Source: Candidatus Eiseniibacteriota bacterium (GTDB lineage: Bacteria > Eisenbacteria > RBG-16-71-46 > CAIMUX01). From it: 64,000 nt of DNA. Shown in pieces: positions 42,045 through 49,865 of this stretch. The stretch's first letter is position 1, and every line of letters starts with the position of its first letter. The notes under the pieces are model-generated. The model had not been told where the DNA came from. It saw only the letters and a list, made by a program, of their open reading frames with translations, and searched no databases. The position numbers and the translations under genes are program-made. The DNA lies in contig CAIMUX010000123.1 of NCBI GenBank assembly GCA_903844735.1, positions 1 through 64,000 on the forward strand. The letters run 5' to 3'.

Positions 42045-42701
42045 TCACTTCTTCCTCGCCGGCACCACCCGTTGCTTTTCCAACAAGGGAACGATCTCTT
42101 CGGCGACAGCCGTCTCCATGGTCGGACCGCCAACCGAGTCGAGCGTGCGCAATGTGCCCGACCAAATGAGGCATCCGCGGCCTGTGGTGGACCACACATC
42201 CGTCTGCACCCGCCGGATCTCGTCGATCTCGGTGTGTCCCGGATCTCGCACCTCTGTCCAATAGGCGTGGAAGTGCCCGAAGTAGTCCTGCAACGTCACC
42301 GGCTCGCGCCTTACCGCCCCGGGGACATAGGTGCTAGTCGTCTCGTCGGGCAGCCGGACGGACACGACGATCGCGTCGTAGCCGTTCTTGCGCACGGCCG
42401 CGATCACCTCCTGCGTGTCCGGCGGCGCCCCCGGGTACAGTTGATACGACGACGTCGTGGCCACCCCGCGAGCACCCAATTCCTTGGCGAACGCATCCTC
42501 CCACATCCGGCGGCGCACCGGATCATTGCGGAGCGCCACGACGAGCACGTTGCCCACCGGGCCGGAGGTGAAGGACGAATCCTTCCAGAGATTGGTCATT
42601 TCGCCCTGCCCCGCGCACCCGGCCGTGAGCACCGAGGTGAGAAGTGCGATATAGGCAACTGAGCCCCGGATGTTCCTGTCACTCCCGGCCTGCTTCGTCA
42701 T
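42045..42701 (-). CDS. Hypothetical lipoprotein
   Basis: A 218-residue secreted lipoprotein: signal peptide SVAYIALLTSVLTAGC with lipobox LTAGC (Cys about 29). The mature part alternates beta and alpha stretches (NVLVVALRNDPVRRRMWEDAFAKEL; YDAIVVSVRLPDETTSTYVPG; VWSTTGRGCLIWSG), as in small envelope lipoproteins related to DUF4136-type or similar families. No function is assigned. AGGAGG lies 5 nt before the ATG at 42701; the longer upstream frame has no signal-peptide-like start. Confidence 0.75.
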   Translation of the reverse strand: MTKQAGSDRNIRGSVAYIALLTSVLTAGCAGQGEMTNLWKDSSFTSGPVGNVLVVALRNDPVRRRMWEDAFAKELGARGVATTSSYQLYPGAPPDTQEVIAAVRKNGYDAIVVSVRLPDETTSTYVPGAVRREPVTLQDYFGHFHAYWTEVRDPGHTEIDEIRRVQTDVWSTTGRGCLIWSGTLRTLDSVGGPTMETAVAEEIVPLLEKQRVVPARKK

Positions 42702-43046
42702 ACATTCCTCCTCGCCGATCGACTCCGCGATCGAGCGAACCGCGTGGTGGTGCCTCGTCGTCTCCAAGGATGCCCAGCCCCTTCCCGCAATTGCCGAGCC
42801 AGATTTCAAGTCCCACGACTCCGTCCGTGGAGCCCACCTGGCGAAAGGCCCGGATTCCGGTCTGATCAGAATGAACGACCCCCCAATCACAACGACCGGC
42901 CCGGACACGTCGCGGATGGCATAGATCTCACGAGCCTGGCGCAATGGAGCACGCCTCCTGATTCTGCCGGCACGGAGTCGACGACATCCCCGTCAACGAT
43001 CACCAAAGGGTCATGCTCCGCAGAGGCAACGGCGGGGACGGCCCCG
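42702..43046. other. Intergenic region between lipoprotein and ATPase remnant
   Basis: About 345 bp. A GGCGTGC...TTGC pattern on the minus strand at 42941-42955 has one base too many between its GG and GC for a sigma-54 site. No gene, repeat or RNA was recognised. Confidence 0.45.
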
Positions 43047-44420
43047 TCATGCGACGCGCTCGTGGCCCCGGTGCCTTACCAGCTTGTAGACCTCGAACCA
43101 CAGCACGCTCATGACGCCCGCGAATGCCGCCGCCATGGCCCGGCACACGTCCGGCGCGCCAAACCCAAACAGATCCTGCGTGAACGGCGCCAGCAGCACG
43201 AACGTGAGCGTCGCCACAGCGCCTCCCGCGATCCACCATAGCGCCCTATTCGGCCGCCTCAGCCCGCCGACCATCGTGTGTGTCCACGATCGATTCACGA
43301 AGATCAGCGCCAAGTTGCCCGTCACAAGGGTCGTGAACGTGAGCGACCGGACGAGGTCCGCCGATAGATGGCCGAAGACGGCCCACAGATACACGCCCAG
43401 GACGGCCGCGAGCACGCCCGTGCCCTGCAGCACGCTCGTCGTGATCATCCGGCCGCTGAAGAGCGCCTCGCTCACACGGCGCGGCGGCCGCTGCATGATG
43501 TCGCGCTCTTCGCCCTCCGCCTCGAAGACCACCGAGCACGCCGGATCGATGATGAGCTCGAGAAACGCGATGTGCACCGGCATGAGCACCAGCGGCGCCG
43601 GGTGGCCCGCGATCTTAGGCAGCAGCACCGGGAGCGGCGACATGCCGGCGATCGGCACGTGCACGGCCAGGATGTAGGCCATCGCCTTCTTCAGGTTGTC
43701 GAAGATGCGCCGCCCCATGCGCACGGCGCGCACGATGGAGCCGAAGTCGTCGTCCGTCAGCACCAGCGCCGCCGCTTCCCGCGCCACGTCCGTCCCGCGC
43801 TGCCCCATCGCGATCCCGATGTCGGCGGCCTTGAGCGCCGGCGCGTCGTTCACGCCGTCGCCGGTCATCGCCACAACCTCGCCACCGCGCTTGAGCGCCC
43901 GCACGATGCGCAATTTCTGCTCGGGGACCACCCGCGCGAAGACGGTGATGCCGCCCACGCACGCGGCGAGCTCCTCATCACTCAGTGCTTCGAGCTCCGC
44001 TCCGGTGAGGACCTGCCCTTCCGCGTCGAGCCCGGCCGCCCGCGAGATCGCGAGCGCCGTACCCGGGTAGTCGCCGGTGATCATCACGACGCGCATCCCC
44101 GCCGCTCGCGCCTCGGCTACCGCTGCCGCCACGTCGGGCCGAATCGGGTCCTGCAGGCCGACCAGACCGATGAACTCGAAGTCGAAGCCGTGCTGGATCT
44201 CCGGCAACCCGGCGCTCACCTTGAACGCCGCCCGTGCCACGCCGAGCACCCGCAGACCCTGGTCGGCCATCCGCGACACGTCGGCGATCATCGTCTCCGT
44301 CGCCGCCGCGTCGAGATGGCTCAGGTCGGCGATCGCCTCCGGCGCGCCCTTCGCCGCGATCACGTAGTCGCCGCCATCGGGCGAACGCCAGACGTGCGAA
44401 AGCGCCAGCAGCTTTTCGGA
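43047..44420 (-). pseudogene. P-type cation ATPase, N-terminally truncated
   Basis: Matches the C-terminal half of a P-type ATPase. It starts abruptly at about 44420 (SEKLLALSHVWRSPDGG) with the nucleotide-binding-domain motif KGAPEAI, then the P-domain (ITGDYPGTALAIS, VFARVVPEQKLRIV, MTGDGVNDAPALKAADIGIAMG) and about six C-terminal membrane helices. The first helices, actuator domain and the DKTGT phosphorylation site are missing; upstream on this strand is the unrelated C39 peptidase gene, whose stop is at 44470. Without the phosphorylated Asp it cannot pump ions. A downstream ATG (44291) could still start a partial protein. The open frame that continues upstream is only a shadow of the C39 gene. 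Confidence 0.8.
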
Positions 44421-44469
44421 GATAGATCCCGTTCGGTTGCCTTCATGCTTCCCTCGTGGTGAGCTTGAC

Positions 44470-46542
44470 TCAGGGGATCTGCCACCCGACGGACACAGCC
44501 GAGCGACCATCCACGAGCCCGCGGGCCGCGTCGACGCGGAGCTGACCCTTCCCGCCCAGGCTTCGCAGCCGCAGGCCCGTACCGCCATCCACCTGCCAGG
44601 GACTTCGGCCCGCCCACCCGGTGTCCCAGGCCTTGGCCCCATCGACAAAGACCGCCCAGCCGAGTCGCAGGGGGCCCAGGTTCCATGGCCACGCTTGCCT
44701 CTCCACCGTTGTGTGGGCGAGCGTACGCCCGAAGACACGGCCCGCAACGACGCCTCCGTCCAGCAGCGGGTGGGCCCGGAGCAGGGCGGCCCGCCCGTTT
44801 CCGGTCCCGGCCCCGGACCAGAGAGCCCGCGGGGCTTTGGACGTGGTGCCGGATAGCCCCACGCGGCCCCGCCATGCGTCGTTTCTCTCCAGACCGCTGG
44901 AGCACCATTGAACGGACAAGCCCCCGGCTCCGAAGGGAGCACCGTGCGAAAGACTCATCCACCTCGCCGCCTCCGCTCGCAGCGCCAGATGGTCGCGCGC
45001 CCATCGGGTCTCGACGCTTGTCTCCAGGGATAGATGGTTCCCTCGGTCCGCCCAGGTGTCCAACGCGGCGCCGACTTCCAGGCGAAGATCCGGCGCGAGC
45101 CAGTCGGAGCGTGAGAGAGCAGTGCGTCGACGCTCTTCCCGAATCACGCGCGGGCGGTTGGTGTCGGCCGAACCGGAGAGAGCGTGCATCGAGTAGGTCT
45201 GGCGTTCCCAGAATCCGTCGAGGTGCCAGATCCCAGGGCGCCCTCCGGCCGCGGGAACCGTCAAGGCCAGCGAAACGCGCGGTCGGTCCCTCCACCACCT
45301 CCACCCAACGGTCCAAAGCTCCCCACTTCCGGTAGGGCTCGCGACATCGACGTCGATCTCGCGTCCGGTCAGCGCCTTGACGCCCATGCCGGCAAAATCC
45401 CAGAAGCCCGCGAACACGAGGGGGCGCTCCAGCACCGTCACGTCTACCTGGACGTTTCCGTCCGGCAATGGCCGCAAACTCAGCCGGGACTCCGACTGGG
45501 CCGGCATCTCGGCCAGACGACGGCGTGCTCGACGAAAATCATGCGCGGTGAGAAGTCGCCCCGATGGCAAGTCGAGCTGGCCGGCCACCGCGGAATAGCG
45601 AACGCGCATCAACCCGTCGATGCGCGTCAAGTCGGTCCGCGGTTCGGCCAACCGGTTCCAGGCTCGGAGCGCGCCCTCCGCATCGCCCGCCAGAAAGCGG
45701 CTGCCGGCCAGAAGCCGCCAGGCGTGCGCATCGCTCGGGTCAAGAGCTACGGCCTGCTCCGCAAGTCTGCCCGCACCTACCCAGTCCTCGGCGCGAAACC
45801 GCAGCCCCGCGCGTTCCAGAATGGGGGCCGCGAACCCGGGGCACAGTGATTCGGCAGCCAGGAACCTAAGCTCCGCCTGTTCGGTGTCTCCCTGCTCGGC
45901 TAGGAGGACTCCCGCCTGTACGATGGCGCCGCATCCGTCCGGCGTGGCGGGCGATGAGCGGGCGGCCGCCGAGTCCGGCAGAATCTGTTCCTTGACGTCT
46001 CGCGGAGGAAGGATCAAGAGCGCCCAGCATCCGCTCCCGGACCAGACGGTCGTGAACTCTTTCTGTTGAATGGCCCGAAAGGGCCCTACGTTCGGGTCAT
46101 GGAGGATGACCCAACCGTTGGCCCACGCCACGAGCACCACGTAGTGAAAGGAGTCAACGCCGGTTCGGATCAAGGCGATGACGGGTCGCCCCAGGGCGAG
46201 TTCGCTCATGACCTCCGCCGGGGTCCCCGGCAACGGCAGCGCGGTCCAGCCGCAGGCCTGGGCGGCCTTCACGAGGACACCGGTTCGAATACCGGTCTCT
46301 CCGGGCTCGACCAGCGCAGCGAAGTCCTCGGCCAGAATGCCCGGCTTCCCCCAGTAGCGAAGAACCATCGCCAGGGCGGCCCCGCCGCACAGTGCTTCGC
46401 TCTGGGGGACGTACGGGACGTCGAGGAGATGCACCCTCTTTGGGGCACTCGTCGCTTCCAGGTGAGTGCCGGCGGCTGCGGGAACGGGCCAAGCCAAGAC
46501 AGCCGCCATCACGCAAACGCCGACGAAACGCCACGACCTCAT
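44470..46542 (-). CDS. PA2778-type C39-like cysteine peptidase with TPR and C-terminal barrel-like region
   Basis: A 690-residue exported protein. After a signal peptide (about 1-24) comes a C39-like papain-fold domain (about 38-180) with QSEALCGGAALAMVLRYWG (Gln47, Cys52), DSFHYVVLV (His133) and ILHDPNVG (Asp149), so the triad is complete. Helical TPR-like repeats follow (about 205-300), as in PA2778 proteins. Unlike those (~350 residues or fewer), about 370 further residues follow, rich in alternating beta strands and ending LGPLRLGWAVFVDGAKAWD...GTGLRLRSLGGKGQLRVDAARGL, which resembles the end of an Omp85/ShlB-type barrel. It starts 12 nt after the PA2779-type gene, in one operon. The peptidase may act in the periplasm, tethered by the barrel. 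Confidence 0.82.
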   Translation of the reverse strand: MRSWRFVGVCVMAAVLAWPVPAAAGTHLEATSAPKRVHLLDVPYVPQSEALCGGAALAMVLRYWGKPGILAEDFAALVEPGETGIRTGVLVKAAQACGWTALPLPGTPAEVMSELALGRPVIALIRTGVDSFHYVVLVAWANGWVILHDPNVGPFRAIQQKEFTTVWSGSGCWALLILPPRDVKEQILPDSAAARSSPATPDGCGAIVQAGVLLAEQGDTEQAELRFLAAESLCPGFAAPILERAGLRFRAEDWVGAGRLAEQAVALDPSDAHAWRLLAGSRFLAGDAEGALRAWNRLAEPRTDLTRIDGLMRVRYSAVAGQLDLPSGRLLTAHDFRRARRRLAEMPAQSESRLSLRPLPDGNVQVDVTVLERPLVFAGFWDFAGMGVKALTGREIDVDVASPTGSGELWTVGWRWWRDRPRVSLALTVPAAGGRPGIWHLDGFWERQTYSMHALSGSADTNRPRVIREERRRTALSRSDWLAPDLRLEVGAALDTWADRGNHLSLETSVETRWARDHLALRAEAARWMSLSHGAPFGAGGLSVQWCSSGLERNDAWRGRVGLSGTTSKAPRALWSGAGTGNGRAALLRAHPLLDGGVVAGRVFGRTLAHTTVERQAWPWNLGPLRLGWAVFVDGAKAWDTGWAGRSPWQVDGGTGLRLRSLGGKGQLRVDAARGLVDGRSAVSVGWQIP

Positions 46543-46554
46543 GACCGCGAAGGC

Positions 46555-46956
46555 TTAGTGCGCCAGCAGAATGAGGATCAGCAGAATGATGATGAGCGCC
46601 GTCGCCGAGATCACGATCGTGCTATCTCCACCCACGAGGCCGGCGTTGACCTCTCTGGCCTGGGCGGCCAACGTCGCTAGCGACGATCCGGAGAGGACCG
46701 CGGCGGCGGCGTTGGCCCGATCGAGATCCAGGCCGGCGGACCCGGCGATCCGGCGGACATCAGGCCTCTGCAGCATGGTCTGAATCGCCTGTCGGTCGGC
46801 ATTGGCCTGGCCGATCTGCTGATCGATCCTGGCCTGGATGTCGCCTTCGCCGACCACGTGACGCGTTGGTTCACCGGCCAGGCTGGCTCCCGCCGCGCCG
46901 ACCGCGACCACGACCACGGCGCAAACCACCAGCGCGAGTCTCTTGTACATTGTCAT
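46555..46956 (-). CDS. PA2779-family exported membrane protein
   Basis: A 133-residue protein with a signal peptide (LALVVCAVVVVAVGAAGASLA) and a C-terminal membrane helix (TIVISATALIIILLILILLAH). The middle is helical (DIQARIDQQIGQANADRQAI; MLQRPDVRRIAGSAGLDLDRA). This is the layout of PA2779-family proteins, which are found directly upstream of PA2778-type C39 peptidases, as here (12 nt). Function unknown. GGAGGAG precedes the ATG at 46956. A sigma-54-type promoter lies at 47082-47095, giving a leader of about 115 nt. Confidence 0.8.
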   Translation of the reverse strand: MTMYKRLALVVCAVVVVAVGAAGASLAGEPTRHVVGEGDIQARIDQQIGQANADRQAIQTMLQRPDVRRIAGSAGLDLDRANAAAAVLSGSSLATLAAQAREVNAGLVGGDSTIVISATALIIILLILILLAH

Positions 46957-47081
46957 GACATGCTCCTCCTCGTGAACCTGACCCCGGCTTCGCCCAAGCG
47001 GGCTGGCTCGGAATGGCTTTGGAGTGAGCGACCCGGTCCGCATTGGACGGACACCGCTCACCGGGGTCCGGTTCAAGTTAT

Positions 47082-47095
47082 GCAACCAGCATGCC
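47082..47095 (-). promoter_or_regulatory. Sigma-54 promoter for the PA2779-PA2778-type operon
   Basis: The minus strand reads GGCATG-CTGG-TTGC (47095 to 47082), with exactly 10 nt between the GG and GC dinucleotides, then AT. This fits the sigma-54 consensus GGCACG-N4-TTGC with one substitution. The start of transcription would be near 47070, about 115 nt upstream of the ATG at 46956. Confidence 0.7.
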
Positions 47096-47291
47096 GCCCG
47101 GGCGTTGTCACGGCACGGCTCGGGTGTCGCGACGCGGCGCCGGGCGTCCGGAGGCTTCCGACGAGTTGCCCGCACGACCACGCGATGAGCGACTGACCTG
47201 CGTTTCCTATCCCACGACGGCCGGCGCGGTCAGGCCCACCGCCGGTGGAGGCCTCCCCTACCACCACAGTCTTGAGCTCCCGGACCCCGGT

Positions 47292-47358
47292 GTCCGATCG
47301 GCCGGGACCCAGCGACATCCGCATCGCAATGATGCCGGGCCGATCGTTTTGATCGGAC
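47292..47358. promoter_or_regulatory. Candidate activator-binding sites
   Basis: GTCCGATC at 47292-47299 (inside the palindrome CCGATCGG, 47294-47301) and its reverse complement GATCGGAC at 47351-47358, the latter within CCGATC-GTTTT-GATCGG (47340-47356). The sites lie about 85-150 bp upstream of the ompW-side transcription start and 220-290 bp from the other, suitable for enhancer binding. Which protein binds is unknown. Confidence 0.4.
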
Positions 47359-47418
47359 GCGCGAGATCCGCTCGCCGCCAGATGCCGGGATGACAGCCAG
47401 TTGCACAACATCCTGGAA

Positions 47419-47432
47419 GGCACGCTTGTTGC
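47419..47432 (+). promoter_or_regulatory. Sigma-54 promoter for the ompW-like operon
   Basis: GGCACG-CTTG-TTGC (47419-47432): a full match to the sigma-54 -24/-12 core with the required 10-nt spacing. Transcription would start near 47443, about 110 nt before the ompW-like ATG at 47553. Confidence 0.78.
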
Positions 47433-47552
47433 GTGACCCAGTGGTTGTACGGGGAGATACAGGAGCCGGGGGGGACCCAGCCTGTGAGAGATCGAAGGCC
47501 GCGTGCACGCGGGTGTACCGACACAGTCTGCACATACGGAGAGGAGAACTTC

Positions 47553-48242
47553 ATGCGACGAGTCATCGGAGACAAATGCAGGGGAACACGGGTGAGGACA
47601 GAACATGTCCTGTTTCTGTTGGGGGCGCTCGGCGTGCTTGGTCTTGCTTCCCAAGCATCGGCCGCGGAAAAGCCCGGGAGCTACTTAGCCCTCAAGGGGG
47701 GCATCTACTCGCCCAGCGCGTCGTTCACGATCAAGAACATCGGGCTCAGCAACACCACCTTTGACACCGACACCAAGGCGGGATTCGACGGCGAGGTCGC
47801 GGTGGGCCACTACTTCGCTCCCACGTTCGCCCTCGAACTGGGCGCCGGTTATTTCAAGGGCACCGGCACCGTCAATACGGCGCCGGTCCGCCACGACATC
47901 AAGTTCGATGTCATTCCGGTCTTGGCCTCCGCCAAGGCCCTCATCCCGCTCGGACCGATCGATCCATACGCCGAGGTCGGGATCGGCGCCTACTTCACCA
48001 AGTTTCACGTGACCGACAACCTGAATACCTTCGACGGAACCGCGACCTTCGGGCTTCATGCCGGAGCCGGACTGAACATCAACGTCAGCCCGAGCGCCTT
48101 CATCGGGGTCGAAGGAAGATACGTCTCGGCCAACCCGTCGTTCGGCGGGCAGAAGATCAAGCTCAATGACACCGAGTACGCCCTGAACGGCTTCAAGCTG
48201 AACGGATTCACCACCACGGCGGTCTTGGGCTTCGCCTTCTGA
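47553..48242 (+). CDS. OmpW-family outer-membrane protein
   Basis: A 229-residue beta-barrel with a signal peptide ending ASQASA (about residue 37). Alternating strands follow, with OmpW-like signatures: GSYLALKGGIYSPSA near the start, FALELGAGYFKGTG, and PIDPYAEVGIGAYFTKF; it ends in an aromatic (LGFAF), the usual barrel C-terminus. OmpW proteins form eight-stranded barrels for small hydrophobic molecules and respond to stress. The ATG has GAGGAGAA upstream. It is the first gene of a likely operon with the DUF4398 and OmpA genes and has a sigma-54 promoter. Confidence 0.83.
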   Translation: MRRVIGDKCRGTRVRTEHVLFLLGALGVLGLASQASAAEKPGSYLALKGGIYSPSASFTIKNIGLSNTTFDTDTKAGFDGEVAVGHYFAPTFALELGAGYFKGTGTVNTAPVRHDIKFDVIPVLASAKALIPLGPIDPYAEVGIGAYFTKFHVTDNLNTFDGTATFGLHAGAGLNINVSPSAFIGVEGRYVSANPSFGGQKIKLNDTEYALNGFKLNGFTTTAVLGFAF

Positions 48243-48274
48243 AGTCGCCCCACACCGGAACTAGGGAGGAACCA

Positions 48275-48625
48275 ATGAGACACGTATGGATGTTGGGAGC
48301 TCTGATCACAGTCGCGCTCGCCGTGGGCTGTGCGAGTCAACCACCGCTGCGCACCGAGTCCTCCGCGTCGGCCATCCGCGCGGCCGAGGAGGTCGGAGCC
48401 AGCGAGATCCCTCGCGCGTCGCTCCACTTGCAGTTGGCCAAGGAGGAGCTGGATCGCGCTAAGGGGCTCGCGGACCGGGGCGAGAAGGATGAGGCGGCAT
48501 CGCAGCTGTTGCGAGCCGAAGCCGACGCTGAACTGGCCGTCGTGCTTTCCAGGGAACAGACCGAGAAGACCGAAGCTTCGCAAGCAATGGAGCGGGTCCG
48601 CCAGCTCCAGACCGATAACCGATGA
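48275..48625 (+). CDS. DUF4398-type lipoprotein
   Basis: A 116-residue lipoprotein: signal peptide MRHVWMLGALITVALAVGC with lipobox AVGC (Cys19). The mature part is mostly helical (IRAAEEVGASEIPRASLHLQLAKEELDRAK; EAASQLLRAEADAELAVVLSREQ), the DUF4398 pattern. Such proteins sit next to OmpA-type genes, as here, where the next gene's DUF4398-like N-terminus is related. AGGGAGGAA precedes the ATG. The structural role in the periplasm is an inference. Confidence 0.82.
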   Translation: MRHVWMLGALITVALAVGCASQPPLRTESSASAIRAAEEVGASEIPRASLHLQLAKEELDRAKGLADRGEKDEAASQLLRAEADAELAVVLSREQTEKTEASQAMERVRQLQTDNR

Positions 48626-48645
48626 TCTGCTGGAAGGAGCATCTC

Positions 48646-49674
48646 ATGAAGATAATTGGATCGCTGATCATTGTGGTGGCCGCCGCTCTCCTGTTCGGCT
48701 GCGCCGCATCCGTCCCGAGTGAACTGGCCGGCGCTCGCCAGGCCTACCTCCATGCCAGCGCGGGACCGGCGGCGCAACTGGCGCCGGTAGAGCTGCACAA
48801 GGCCCAGCAGGCGCTCGCCCAGGCGGAGACGTCCTTCTCCAAGGACGGCAAGTCCTATCACACGCGGGACCTCGCGTACGTGGCGCAACGGAAGGCCGAG
48901 ATGGCCGACGTACAAGCGTCCATCGCCTCGCAGCAGACGAGCAAGTCCCAAGCGAACAAGGCGTACGAGGTGACCCAGGGCAACATCCTGCAGGAGACGA
49001 CGCAGGATCTGAGCGACACACGCACGGCGCTGGCGGAATCGGAGCGCGACGGACAGGCTACATCACAGAAACTGTCCGCCGAGCAGACGGCCCGCCTCGA
49101 GGCCGAGCAGAGAACCGCCGCGCAGAGAAGGCTGACGCAGGAGACGACCCAGAACTTGAACCAGACACGCACCGCACTGGCGGTCTCGGAGCGCAGCGGC
49201 CAGGCCACGGCCAACCAACTTTCCGCCGAACAGAAAGCCCGACTCGAGGCCGAGGAGAGGACAGCCGCGGCGCTGGCTGCATTGGCCAGGCTCGCCGCGG
49301 TCAAGGAGGAAGCGCGCGGACTGGTCATCACGCTCTCGGGAAGCGTGCTCTTTCGATCCGACGAGGCGACGCTCATGCCCGGTGCGGAATTGAAGCTCAA
49401 CCAGGTCGCGGAGGCGCTGCTTGCGAGCAAGACCCGCAACGTCGTGGTGGAGGGGTTCACCGACTCGCAGGGTGCTGACCAATACAACATCGACCTGTCC
49501 CAGCGCCGGGCGGACACGGTCCGCAACTACCTGGTGCAGCGAGGGTTCGATGCCACCCGCATCCAGGGCCGCGGGATCGGCGAGGGGCGTCCGGTCGCCG
49601 ACAACGCCACCGCCGAGGGACGCGCCAACAACCGGCGCGTTGAGATCGTCCTCGAGCGCGAGGCCAAACTGTAG
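48646..49674 (+). CDS. OmpA-family lipoprotein with DUF4398 N-terminus
   Basis: A 342-residue lipoprotein (lipobox FGCAA, Cys about 19). Residues about 22-110 are DUF4398-like helices; about 110-215 form a coiled stalk made of two copies of a ~43-residue unit (ETTQDLSDTRTALAESER... and ETTQNLNQTRTALAVSER...). Residues about 225-340 form an OmpA C-terminal peptidoglycan-binding domain, with VLFRSDEATLMPGAELKLNQVAEAL, VEGFTDSQGADQYNIDLSQRRADTVRNYL and ANNRRVEIVLE. It anchors the outer membrane to peptidoglycan. The ATG at 48646 has AAGGAG upstream; an ATG 24 bp earlier is the alternative. Confidence 0.9.
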   Translation: MKIIGSLIIVVAAALLFGCAASVPSELAGARQAYLHASAGPAAQLAPVELHKAQQALAQAETSFSKDGKSYHTRDLAYVAQRKAEMADVQASIASQQTSKSQANKAYEVTQGNILQETTQDLSDTRTALAESERDGQATSQKLSAEQTARLEAEQRTAAQRRLTQETTQNLNQTRTALAVSERSGQATANQLSAEQKARLEAEERTAAALAALARLAAVKEEARGLVITLSGSVLFRSDEATLMPGAELKLNQVAEALLASKTRNVVVEGFTDSQGADQYNIDLSQRRADTVRNYLVQRGFDATRIQGRGIGEGRPVADNATAEGRANNRRVEIVLEREAKL

Positions 49675-49699
49675 TTGCCGGTGTGTGAATCCCCGGACC

Positions 49700-49729
49700 G
49701 TGCCCGCAGCCGACAGAATCGGCAGGCAC
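49700..49729 (+). terminator. Hairpin after the ompW-ompA operon
   Basis: GTGCC...GGCAC (49700-49704 with 49725-49729) enclosing GCCGA-CAGAA-TCGGC (49709-49723), 26 nt after the OmpA stop. There is no T-run, so termination is uncertain; it could stabilise the mRNA end. Confidence 0.4.
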
Positions 49730-49865
49730 GTGAACACGGACAGATGAGCGCGCACTGCCATGCGGCGGTGGGCGCTCGTCTGGATCGCTTCGGGGCACTC
49801 CCCGCTCGGCCGATTCGCTGTTCCGGAGTACGTCCCGATGCGGCCCCGTGCCGCGGAAGGAAACG

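Larger units (their letters stand above)
46957..47552. promoter_or_regulatory. Divergent regulatory region with two outward-facing sigma-54 promoters
   Basis: About 600 bp between the PA2779-type gene (minus) and the ompW-like gene (plus), with no gene of its own. It holds two consensus-like -24/-12 elements facing outward, with inverted repeats between them that could bind an activator (entries below). The leader of each gene is about 110-115 nt. Confidence 0.7.

Noticed and set aside
42941-42955. Sigma-54 promoter for the lipoprotein gene (GGCGTG...TTGC)
   Set aside because: There are 11 nt between GG and GC; sigma-54 needs 10, and this spacing is strict.
43047-44942. Reading the ATPase frame as a 631-residue intact protein
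   Set aside because: The first ~170 residues are the reverse reading of the C39 peptidase gene; ATPase homology starts only near 44420.
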